DNA of 5,797 nucleotides, from the NCBI GenBank assembly GCA_031178305.1, contig JAPSJG010000267.1:1-5797 (forward strand), given 5' to 3'. The notes beneath the pieces were generated by a model that saw only the letters and a list, made by a program, of their open reading frames with translations, searched no databases and was not told where the DNA came from. The translations under genes and the position numbers were made by a program. This document shows, one piece after another, positions 1 to 5,797 of this stretch. The stretch is from Sinorhizobium sp. GTDB lineage: Bacteria; Pseudomonadota; Alphaproteobacteria; Rhizobiales; Rhizobiaceae. How positions within the stretch are numbered: the stretch's first letter is position 1; each line of letters opens with the position of its first letter.

Positions 1-596
1 TCCGCTGGGCGGCTCTTTCCGGCGATCCGGAGGACATCTTCAAGACGGACCAGAAGGTCAAGGAACTCCTGCCGGAAAACGATCACCTCCACAACTGGCT
101 GGACATGGCGCGCGGGCGAATCGCCTTTCAGGGTCTGCCGGCGCGCATCTGCTGGGTGGGGCTCGGCGACCGCCATCGCTTGGGCCTCGCCTTCAACGAT
201 ATGGTCAGGAGCGGCGAGCTCAAGGCGCCTGTCGTCATCGGCCGCGACCATCTCGATTCGGGCTCCGTCGCCTCGCCGAACCGCGAGACCGAAGCGATGA
301 AGGACGGCTCGGATGCGGTCTCCGATTGGCCGCTCCTGAACGCCCTGCTCAACACCGCCTCGGGCGCCACCTGGGTGTCGCTGCACCACGGCGGCGGCGT
401 CGGCATGGGTTTCTCCCAGCACTCCGGCATGGTGATCTGCTGCGACGGCACCGATGACGCCGCGCGGCGTATCGAGCGGGTACTCTGGAACGATCCGGCC
501 ACCGGCGTCATGCGCCACGCCGATGCGGGCTATGACATCGCGGTCGATTGCGCCAGGGAACAGCGTCTGCGCCTGCCCGGCATCCTTGGGAATTGA
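1..596 (+). CDS. hutU: Urocanate hydratase (urocanase), C-terminal part; 5' end outside window
   Basis: Cytoplasmic NAD+-dependent enzyme of histidine degradation that hydrates urocanate to 4-imidazolone-5-propionate. The frame is open from the left edge (first whole codon at position 3) to TGA at 594-596, giving 197 residues; the family is usually about 550-560 residues, so roughly the last third is present. The segment carries highly conserved urocanase stretches: GLPARICWVGLGDR, where the Cys (codon 150-152) corresponds to the active-site-region cysteine known from the Pseudomonas putida enzyme; GRDHLDSGSVASPNRETEAM; SDWPLLNALLNTASGATWVS; LHHGGGVGMGFSQHSGM; and NDPATGVMRHADAGYD near the end. 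The ATG at 105 is an internal methionine, not the start. No frameshift is seen. The gene is convergent with the minus-strand cluster, so any other hut genes of this transcript lie to the left. Family assignment is very secure. Confidence 0.97.
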   Translation, partial: RWAALSGDPEDIFKTDQKVKELLPENDHLHNWLDMARGRIAFQGLPARICWVGLGDRHRLGLAFNDMVRSGELKAPVVIGRDHLDSGSVASPNRETEAMKDGSDAVSDWPLLNALLNTASGATWVSLHHGGGVGMGFSQHSGMVICCDGTDDAARRIERVLWNDPATGVMRHADAGYDIAVDCAREQRLRLPGILGN

Positions 597-640
597 TGGG
601 TCGGGCGGCTGCTTACCCTTTTGACCGATGCGCACCCACG

Positions 641-817
641 CCCCCTCTGGCCTGCCGGCCATCTCCCCCAGAAGGGTTCTCATATGGGGGAGAATCCGTG
701 CGGCATGCTCCGTTGCAGCAAAGCCGCTCCGATTGCGAAACCTTGCTGCTGGAGCGATCGGCTGCCGCAGGTCGTCTCCCCCCCTTGTGAGGGAGATGGC
801 CGGCAGGCCAGAGGGGG
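641..817. repeat. Nested palindromic intergenic element, RIME-like
   Basis: A 27-nt arm at 641-667 is repeated exactly as its reverse complement at 791-817. Inside are two side hairpins: 662-670 pairs with 685-693 (9 bp, 14-nt loop), and 775-780 pairs with 791-796 (6 bp, 10-nt loop). A central imperfect stem is formed by 699-705/763-769, 707-711/751-755 and 715-721/743-749. If the side hairpins form, the outer stem is 641-661/797-817 (21 bp) and the whole folds as a cloverleaf or cruciform. The block TCTCCC/GGGAGA occurs in all four positions, so two pairings compete. Arms with CCTGCCGG and runs of C next to ATCTCCC resemble the Rhizobium-specific intergenic mosaic elements; that name is from memory and was not checked by alignment. 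The element sits between two convergent genes and could serve both as a transcript end. No coding capacity is credible. Confidence 0.85.
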
Positions 818-830
818 AGCGTCGGCCACA

Positions 831-855
831 GGGGGCGGTGCTCACTACCGCCTCC
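831..855 (-). terminator. Stem-loop after the metallopeptidase gene, possible transcript end
   Basis: GGCGGT at 834-839 pairs with ACCGCC at 847-852 around a 7-nt loop, and flanking G/C pairs (831-832 with 854-855) lengthen it past one mismatch on the minus strand. It lies 19 nt beyond the minus-strand stop codon. No T-run follows on either strand, so it is not a canonical Rho-independent terminator. It may instead stabilise the mRNA 3' end or act with the larger palindrome at 641-817. Confidence 0.3.
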
Positions 856-873
856 GATCCGTGATTCCCAGCT

Positions 874-2307
874 CTAGCTCCACCGCGCCGAGAACCGCGC
901 CTTCGGCACGAATTCGAAATCGCGGTCGAAGGGGAAGATCGGGCGCCGCCGACGCTCGCTCGAAAGATTCTCGATGTCCTGATCAACGGCGCCGTGGGTC
1001 AGCGCCATCAGGTTCGGATTAGCGATCGGAGCCAATTCCGGCGAAAGATAGCCGGACTTGACGACGAGCAGCCGCACCGCCGTAGGATCGAGGCCGAGGC
1101 GGCTGAAATCCTCGAGATAGTGATAGGGGCGGCGCCGGGCGGACAATACGATCACGATGCCGTCGACGCGGATTAACGCTTGGCGCTCGGCGACCGTTTT
1201 CGGATCGTTGAGGCGCACGACTTCGGCCGTGACCTCCACCACTTCGCCTGAGGGGTCGAGGCTACCGCCGATCCGCAAGGGGAGCCTCGCGCCCTCACCG
1301 GCAGCGAAACAGGCTTCGGTGGCGGGGCGATCGGCAATGCCGGCGACGAGCGCATCACGCCAGTTGCGGGCGACAAGCGCCTTCAAGACGTCGGCACGAT
1401 CGCCGACGCCGCCGCCGGTCGGGTTGTCTCCGGAATCGGCGAGAATGACGGGCCGGGTTGTTGCCCGTTCGGCAATATCGAGTATTGCTTGGAGGGGCCC
1501 GGTTAAAGGTCCGAAGCGGAAGCTTTCCCGGACTTTCCAGTATTCTGCAGCGATTTCTTCCGCCGCTTTCGAGGCCGCGACTTTGTCCGAGCCGGTTACG
1601 ACCGCGCAGGCGGTCGCCCGCGGTTCGTCCGCCCAGACATAGCCGATCATCAGGTTGGCGTCGAGAATTCCAGGCCGCCGGTCGATTTGCGGCAATAAGC
1701 GATAAAGCCCTGCCGCCGGCTCATCCTCCGTCGAAGTGCGCTCGCCGGGCATGAGCACCGGCACGGGCGCCCAGGCGACGCCGGGACGCATTCCGGTTCG
1801 TAACGCCTCAACGAGCGTGGACCAGGCGCGCACCATTGTCTCGCGGGTGTCGATATGCGGCGCCGTGCGATAGGCAGCGAAGATATCGATCTCATCGATG
1901 ATGCGCTGGCTTACATTTCCGTGCAGGTCGTAGCTGACGGCAATCGGGCAATCAGGCCCGACGGCAGCGCGAGCGGCGGAGATCCAGTCCCCTTCCGCAT
2001 CGTCCATGCCATCCACTTTGATGGCGCCGTGCATGGCCAGATAGAGGCCGTCCACGGGCAGCGCAGCCTTGAGTCTGTTCAGAAACTCCGCCTTGAAGAA
2101 GTCGTAGGTCGGCCTCGACACGGCCCCGCCGGGGACAGCCCGCGCATGGAGCAGCGGCAGATGCTCGACACCATCGGCGGAGAGAAAGTTGAAATACTCA
2201 GCCTGGAGCAGTTCATCTCCCCTCAGCACGCGAAATTCCTCGACCGTCATAAGGACCGGCGAATAGGTGCTGCATTCCGTATGGATTCCACCGACGGCGA
2301 TCCGCAT
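874..2307 (-). CDS. M81 family metallopeptidase (MlrC-like)
   Basis: A 477-residue protein of the M81/MlrC family (N-terminal DUF1485-type domain plus MlrC C-terminal domain), normal in length for the family. The name-giving member, MlrC, is a zinc enzyme that cuts linearised microcystin; most homologues have unknown substrates. Visible family features are the N-terminal GGIHTECSTYSP (H9, E11), AMHGA at 91-95, SYDLHGN at 125-131 (D127, H129) and APHIDTRET at 149-157 (H151, D153). E11, D127, H129 and H151 are the likely metal or catalytic ligands. The C-terminal half begins with ILADSGDNPTGGGVGD at 288-303. No signal peptide is visible, so it is probably cytoplasmic. ATG at 2307 lies 8 nt after the hydrolase stop, with GAGG six bases upstream; TAG is at 874-876. 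Being last in the cluster, it probably acts on the same imported compound as the hydrolase. Family is secure; substrate unknown. Confidence 0.93.
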   Translation of the reverse strand: MRIAVGGIHTECSTYSPVLMTVEEFRVLRGDELLQAEYFNFLSADGVEHLPLLHARAVPGGAVSRPTYDFFKAEFLNRLKAALPVDGLYLAMHGAIKVDGMDDAEGDWISAARAAVGPDCPIAVSYDLHGNVSQRIIDEIDIFAAYRTAPHIDTRETMVRAWSTLVEALRTGMRPGVAWAPVPVLMPGERTSTEDEPAAGLYRLLPQIDRRPGILDANLMIGYVWADEPRATACAVVTGSDKVAASKAAEEIAAEYWKVRESFRFGPLTGPLQAILDIAERATTRPVILADSGDNPTGGGVGDRADVLKALVARNWRDALVAGIADRPATEACFAAGEGARLPLRIGGSLDPSGEVVEVTAEVVRLNDPKTVAERQALIRVDGIVIVLSARRRPYHYLEDFSRLGLDPTAVRLLVVKSGYLSPELAPIANPNLMALTHGAVDQDIENLSSERRRRPIFPFDRDFEFVPKARFSARWS

Positions 2308-2313
2308 GGGTCG

Positions 2314-2317
2314 CCTC
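2314..2317 (-). promoter_or_regulatory. Ribosome binding site of the metallopeptidase gene, overlapping the upstream stop
   Basis: GAGG on the minus strand, six bases before the ATG at 2307. It shares bases with the TGA stop (2318-2316) of the hydrolase gene, so ribosomes finishing the hydrolase sit on this site. This suggests translational coupling and supports the 2307 start. Confidence 0.6.
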
Positions 2318-4235
2318 AGAGCGTCGGGCTCAAGGGGGCGATTGCCGCAAAGCGCGACCAGTCCTTCTTCACCTTGGGCGTCCAGGCCGCTTCGGCAATC
2401 GCGGGCAGACGCGGGAACACGAGGTGGTTGAAATAGCCGCGCGACAGGAAATGCTCGGACCAGATGCAGGCCTGAACGCCCTTCATGCGGCTCTTCAACT
2501 CTTCCGGAAACTCGCCCTCCGCCTCATAGGCATAGGTGTGCTCCGGGGTTGCCGTTCCAGCCCAGCTCGCGCCGGGTTCCTGCCAGGCTTCCGCCTGCGC
2601 CATGTCGAGATAGTAGGCCTGGCCGGGCGTCATCACGACGTCATACCCCGCGCGCGCCAGTTCGATCCCGACCTTCGGATTTTCCCAGGCCATCAGGAGC
2701 GTGCCCTCCGTGCCGACGCCGCCGCCATGGGCGACCTCGTTCCAGCCGACGAGCATGCGGCCGCGCGCCATCAGCATCTGCTTCACCTTCTTCAGGAAGT
2801 AGGATTGCAGCGCGAAGGTGCCGGAAAGGCCCTGCTCTTCCATCAGCCGCCGCGCCATAGGCGAAGCGAGCCACGAGCCGTCCGCCACCTCGTCGCCGCC
2901 GATATGGATGTATCGGCTAGGAAAGAGCTCGGCCATCTCGTCGAAAACCTTTTCGAGGAATTCGTAGGTGAAAGGTGCCGCAGGGTTGAGCGCATTGTTG
3001 GGATAGCCCTGCACCGAATGATAGCTTTCCGGCGCTTCCTGTCCGTCCGCAAGTTCCGGCAGGGCGACGAGTGCCGCAGTGCTGTGGCCCGGAATATCGA
3101 CCTCGGGGACCACCTCGACATGGAGCCCCGCCGCATGGGCGACGATCGCCTTGACCTCATCCTGGCTGTAGAAGCCACCGACCGGTTCGGCGCCATTGCC
3201 GAGCTGCGGTAAAAGCGGCTCGTCCGGGCCGCGCAAGACGCCGAGCGTCGACAGCGTCGGATAGGCTTTGATCTCCAACCGCCAGGCCTCGTCGTCGGTC
3301 AGGTGCCAATGGAAAATGTTGAGCTTGAACCAGGCGAGAATGTCGATCAGGCGCATGACCTCGGCAGTCGGATAGAACTGCCGCGACACGTCGAGATGGC
3401 AGCCGCGCCAGCCATAGCGCGGCCGATCGGAAATGCTCCCTGACACAGGAAAGCTGAATCGCGACGGGTCGGCGCGGGCGCCGTGGAGAAGCTGCGCCAG
3501 CGTCGTCAGGCCATATTGCCGGCCGGCCGAGGACGCGTACTCGAGCCGGATCTCCCCGCTGGAGAATTGAAGCCCGTAGCCCTCCGGCGCGAGGTCGCCG
3601 TTCTCGGCGAAGACGATCCGCCGTCCCTGCCCTGACGGCATGAGACTGAATGGCGCGTGCCTCGCCGGAAAAAGCCGATGGAACAGCGCGAGCACTGCGG
3701 AGACCGCCCGGATATCCTCCGGGCGAGTACCTTCCGCCGGATAGAGCACGACCGGCAGGCCCTCGCCCGGCAGGGCGTCGATCACCTCCGGCCAGGGCAG
3801 CAGTGCAAAGGGAAGATCCAGCCTGCCCGCCGGCAGGCGCGCGGGTGGCGGTTCACTGATCTTTCCCTCGACAAGAAGATCGGAAACCGCGACCGGCACG
3901 TGGCGGCCGTCCGAGAGCGTGACGTAAGCCGACTTTGCGCCGTCGGTGCAATGTCTCGCCTGCCGGTGCAGGTAGCCGACCGTGAAGGTCCATCGTTCCC
4001 CGGGCTGAAGCGTCAGGCCCTCCGGCGGAGCGAATTCATGGAAATTGGCGTTGCGGCGCAGGAACGTCGCGTTCTTACAGGCATCCTTCCCGATGACGCG
4101 AGTGAGCGACGTGTAGACGAGGCGAAAATTGCTGAGTGGCGCCTCTGACAGATTGAAGAGCGTGAAGGTGAAGCATCCGTTCGGGCTGCCATCCGGCTGC
4201 CAGGCAGATTCGAGGCGATAGGCAACGGGCTGCAT
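2316..4235 (-). CDS. Beta-N-acetylhexosaminidase, glycoside hydrolase family 20
   Basis: A 639-residue enzyme predicted to remove terminal beta-linked GlcNAc or GalNAc by the GH20 substrate-assisted mechanism. Residues about 3-125 form an N-terminal beta-rich domain, residues about 150-270 a GH20b-like region ending in the QYGLTTLAQLL helix, and the catalytic barrel starts near 272 with RPRYGWRGCHLDVSR (R277 for sugar binding). Further family motifs are FHWHLTDDEAWRLE (308-321), PEVDIPGHS (377-385, H384), the catalytic pair in HIGGDEV (D448, E449), GWNE (497-500), YYLD (541-544) and W592 in CIWSE. The start at 4235 is preferred because GGAG lies 7 bases upstream. An ATG at 4241 is only one base from that site, and an ATG at 4292 would overlap the dehydrogenase gene. 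There is no signal peptide or lipobox, so it probably acts on imported oligosaccharides or glycoconjugates in the cytoplasm. Function is secure, exact substrate not. Confidence 0.95.
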   Translation of the reverse strand: MQPVAYRLESAWQPDGSPNGCFTFTLFNLSEAPLSNFRLVYTSLTRVIGKDACKNATFLRRNANFHEFAPPEGLTLQPGERWTFTVGYLHRQARHCTDGAKSAYVTLSDGRHVPVAVSDLLVEGKISEPPPARLPAGRLDLPFALLPWPEVIDALPGEGLPVVLYPAEGTRPEDIRAVSAVLALFHRLFPARHAPFSLMPSGQGRRIVFAENGDLAPEGYGLQFSSGEIRLEYASSAGRQYGLTTLAQLLHGARADPSRFSFPVSGSISDRPRYGWRGCHLDVSRQFYPTAEVMRLIDILAWFKLNIFHWHLTDDEAWRLEIKAYPTLSTLGVLRGPDEPLLPQLGNGAEPVGGFYSQDEVKAIVAHAAGLHVEVVPEVDIPGHSTAALVALPELADGQEAPESYHSVQGYPNNALNPAAPFTYEFLEKVFDEMAELFPSRYIHIGGDEVADGSWLASPMARRLMEEQGLSGTFALQSYFLKKVKQMLMARGRMLVGWNEVAHGGGVGTEGTLLMAWENPKVGIELARAGYDVVMTPGQAYYLDMAQAEAWQEPGASWAGTATPEHTYAYEAEGEFPEELKSRMKGVQACIWSEHFLSRGYFNHLVFPRLPAIAEAAWTPKVKKDWSRFAAIAPLSPTL

Positions 4236-4242
4236 CGGCATT

Positions 4243-4246
4243 CTCC
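4243..4246 (-). promoter_or_regulatory. Ribosome binding site deciding the hydrolase start
   Basis: GGAG on the minus strand lies seven bases before the ATG at 4235-4233 and one base and an A before the ATG at 4241-4239. The spacing favours 4235 as the main start. The site lies in the 22-nt gap after the dehydrogenase stop (4258-4260). Confidence 0.6.
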
Positions 4247-4257
4247 AACAGGATCGA

Positions 4258-5052
4258 TCAATAATGGCTGGATTGCGAAAAGGTGCGGGCAAGTGCGGCC
4301 TGGCCGGCGGTTAGTCCGCAGTCGACCGGCAGGCAAACTCCGGTAATGGCGCTCGCCTCTGGGCTTGCCAGGAAGTGCACGGCGTTGGCGACGTCTTCGG
4401 GATTGACGATGCGCTCGAGCGGATACCAGCGCTTCGCTTCCTCGAAGACCTGCGGGTTGGCTGTCGCGCGCGTCTCCCAGGCCTGCGTCCGCACGGTGCC
4501 GGGCGCCACCGCATTCGCGCGGATGCCGTACTTGCCATATTCGACGGCGACAAGGCGCGTCAGGTGCAGGAGCCCGGCCTTGGCAGCGCTATAGGCCGGA
4601 TGGCCGAAGACGCCGATGCCGTTGACCGAGGCGATGTTGATAACGGACCCACGGCTTTTCTTCAGCATCTCCTCGACCGCCCGGAAGCAGAGGAAGGCGG
4701 CTTCGAAATTGAGGGCGCTATCGAGGCGCCAGGTCTCCGGCGTCGTCTCGTGAAGGCTGGCGGCACGAGCACCGCCGGCATTGTTGACGAGCGTTCGGAC
4801 CACGCCAAGACGGGCAGCGCTTTCCGCCATCGCCTCCACGCTCGCCGCCTCGGTCACGTCGCAGGCGACCGCGGCGAAACGATCCTCCCGGCCGAGATCA
4901 CGCGCGACCTTGGCGGCGGCGTCGCCGTCAATGTCGGCGAGCAGGATCACCTCGTGGTCTTGGCCCAGCCGCCTCGCTATGGCGCGGCCGATATCGCCGG
5001 CGGCTCCGGTGATGATTGCGACAGAGCTTTGCGACGAGGTTTCCTGTGCCAC
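4258..5052 (-). CDS. Short-chain dehydrogenase/reductase (SDR), classical type
   Basis: A 264-residue NAD(P)(H)-dependent oxidoreductase of the classical SDR family, of typical length. In order: the cofactor loop TGAAGDIG (15-22); an acidic residue at the end of beta-2, LLADID (D40), which usually signals NAD(H) preference; CDV (64-66); NNAG (90-93); N115; the catalytic S142 in INIASVNG; and Y154/K158 in AYSAAK. The C-terminal part has NAVAPGTVRT and the usual ITGVCLPVDCG near the end. The start is taken as GTG at 5052, one base after the regulator's TGA and five bases after a GGGGGA site. No ATG lies near it, and a longer in-frame opening to 5169 would lie inside the regulator gene and adds sequence unlike any SDR. 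The substrate cannot be read from sequence; next to a GH20 hydrolase, a sugar, sugar acid or polyol is likely. Confidence 0.93.
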   Translation of the reverse strand: MAQETSSQSSVAIITGAAGDIGRAIARRLGQDHEVILLADIDGDAAAKVARDLGREDRFAAVACDVTEAASVEAMAESAARLGVVRTLVNNAGGARAASLHETTPETWRLDSALNFEAAFLCFRAVEEMLKKSRGSVINIASVNGIGVFGHPAYSAAKAGLLHLTRLVAVEYGKYGIRANAVAPGTVRTQAWETRATANPQVFEEAKRWYPLERIVNPEDVANAVHFLASPEASAITGVCLPVDCGLTAGQAALARTFSQSSHY

Positions 5053-5053
5053 G

Positions 5054-5797
5054 TCAGTCCCCCAGAAGCTGGCGATCGTCGCCGTCCCTGTGCACCACCA
5101 GTTGCTGTTTGATACGCCGAAGGGTCGCGGTCGCCTGCGGCTGAACGCGGTAGGCAACGAGGCTGGCAATGATGTCGACCAGCGCCAGATAGGCGATGCG
5201 CGTGGATGTCGGACGATAGATGTTATTTCCTTCCGGCAGATCGACGGGAACGGCGATATCGGCTGCCTGCGCTACCGGACTGCCGCTCTGGGTGAGCGCA
5301 ATCGTCGGCACCTTAGCCTCGCGGGCAAGGGTGAAGGCACGCACGAGCTCCGCGTTACGCCCCGAAAAGGAAGAGCCGATGATGACGTCGCTTTGCTTCG
5401 CTGCTGCCGCCAGCATGAGCTGCATGCCATGGTCGGAACTGGACGTGATGCGCAGCCCCAGCCGGAAGAGCCGGTTCTGCAGCTCGCCGGCTATCATGGA
5501 GGAATTCCCACCGGAGCCGAAGGCGTAGACCATTTCCGCCGCCGCAAGCCTGCCGGCCGCCTGCTCGATTGCGGCAAGGTCGAGCGAGCGGTGGAGCAGA
5601 AACAGGGCGTTCTGCGCCTTGTCGATAATGTCCCGCGCGACGTCGGCCGGCTCCCGGCTCTTCGGCTCGGGCTTCAGGTAACGCATACCGACATAGGCAG
5701 TGCGGGCAAGCTGCACCTTGAAGTCGGAAAAGCTCTCGCAGCCGAGCCGCCGGCAGAAACGCGTCACCGTCGGCGGCGAGACGTCCGCCTTGCCGGC
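5054..5797 (-). CDS. MurR/RpiR-family transcriptional regulator with SIS domain; N-terminus outside window
   Basis: The frame is open from the right edge to TGA at 5056-5054, giving 247 residues of a family usually about 280-300 long, so some 35-50 N-terminal residues are missing. The segment opens within the helix-turn-helix: ADVSPPTVTRFCRRLG followed by CESFSDFKVQLA is the usual recognition-helix region of RpiR proteins. The GTG at 5767 falls inside this motif and is not a start. Residues about 83-215 are a sugar isomerase (SIS) domain with FGSGGNSS (93-100), SSFSGRN (142-148) and ALTQSGSPVAQAAD (167-180), the places where phosphosugars bind in this family. RpiR proteins usually control neighbouring sugar or amino-sugar genes and respond to sugar phosphates, such as MurNAc-6-phosphate for MurR. 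Here it is read into the dehydrogenase gene with a 1-nt gap, so it probably controls its own operon. Its operator would lie to the right of the window. Confidence 0.95.
   Translation of the reverse strand, partial: AGKADVSPPTVTRFCRRLGCESFSDFKVQLARTAYVGMRYLKPEPKSREPADVARDIIDKAQNALFLLHRSLDLAAIEQAAGRLAAAEMVYAFGSGGNSSMIAGELQNRLFRLGLRITSSSDHGMQLMLAAAAKQSDVIIGSSFSGRNAELVRAFTLAREAKVPTIALTQSGSPVAQAADIAVPVDLPEGNNIYRPTSTRIAYLALVDIIASLVAYRVQPQATATLRRIKQQLVVHRDGDDRQLLGD
5058..5063 (-). promoter_or_regulatory. Ribosome binding site of the dehydrogenase gene, supporting the GTG start
   Basis: GGGGGA on the minus strand, five bases before the GTG at 5052-5050, inside the last codons of the regulator gene. 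With the regulator stop one base before the GTG, this looks like translationally coupled expression. Confidence 0.5.

Noticed and set aside
598..622. Possible hutU terminator: GGGT at 598-601 pairing with ACCC at 615-618, followed by TTTT
   Set aside because: The stem is only 4 bp with a 13-nt loop, too weak to call a terminator; the palindrome at 641-817 is the stronger candidate for ending the transcript.
548..1022. Overlapping plus-strand open frames across the end of hutU, the palindrome and the end of the M81 gene
   Set aside because: They cross a long inverted repeat and two real genes, show no domain, and have compositions set by the repeat.
1855..3212. Long plus-strand open frames opposite the M81 and GH20 genes (1855-2436 and 2424-3212)
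   Set aside because: They lie fully antisense to genes with clear family motifs, their translations show no recognisable domain, and long antisense frames are expected in GC-rich DNA.
4236..4292. Upstream start of the GH20 gene at 4292
   Set aside because: It would overlap the dehydrogenase gene by 35 bases and adds 19 residues without family character, while a well-spaced GGAG supports 4235.
4375..5112. Plus-strand open frame of 245 codons opposite the dehydrogenase gene
   Set aside because: It is antisense to an SDR with complete catalytic motifs, and its composition is typical of a GC-rich shadow frame.
5765..5767. GTG at 5767 as start of the regulator
   Set aside because: It falls inside the helix-turn-helix, and the frame stays open with family-typical residues (ADVSPPT) to the window edge.

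Overview
The window is GC-rich throughout and fits an alphaproteobacterium of the Rhizobiales, most plausibly the Sinorhizobium/Ensifer, Rhizobium or Agrobacterium group. This rests on three things: base composition, the gene families present, and a long intergenic palindrome that resembles the rhizobial RIME-type elements. The exact species cannot be read from the sequence.

Layout. Positions 1-596 (+) hold the C-terminal third of urocanate hydratase (hutU), the second enzyme of histidine degradation; its start lies off the left edge. Positions 597-873 separate two convergent genes. They contain a 177-bp nested palindrome (641-817) and, nearer the minus-strand gene, a smaller stem-loop (831-855). 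From 874 to the right edge everything is one minus-strand cluster. In order of transcription it encodes a MurR/RpiR-family regulator (5797-5054, N-terminus off the window), a short-chain dehydrogenase (5052-4258), a family-20 glycoside hydrolase (4235-2316) and an M81/MlrC-like metallopeptidase (2307-874). No stretch above 300 bases lacks a gene.

The minus-strand genes are packed like an operon. The regulator stop and dehydrogenase start are 1 nt apart, the dehydrogenase-hydrolase gap is 22 nt, and the hydrolase-peptidase gap is 8 nt with the ribosome binding site overlapping the preceding stop codon. Two start codons need care: the dehydrogenase most likely starts at a GTG at 5052, and the hydrolase at the ATG at 4235. 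Longer upstream openings of both frames run into the preceding gene.

Working together (inference): the hydrolase would release a terminal N-acetylhexosamine in the cytoplasm, as it has no visible signal peptide. The dehydrogenase would oxidise or reduce a sugar or derived alcohol/ketone, the SIS-domain regulator would sense a phosphorylated (amino)sugar, and the M81 enzyme would cut an amide or peptide bond. The combination points to catabolism of an amino-sugar compound that also carries an amide or peptide part, such as a glycopeptide, muropeptide-like or N-acyl amino-sugar molecule. Transporter and kinase genes, if present, would lie beyond the right edge.
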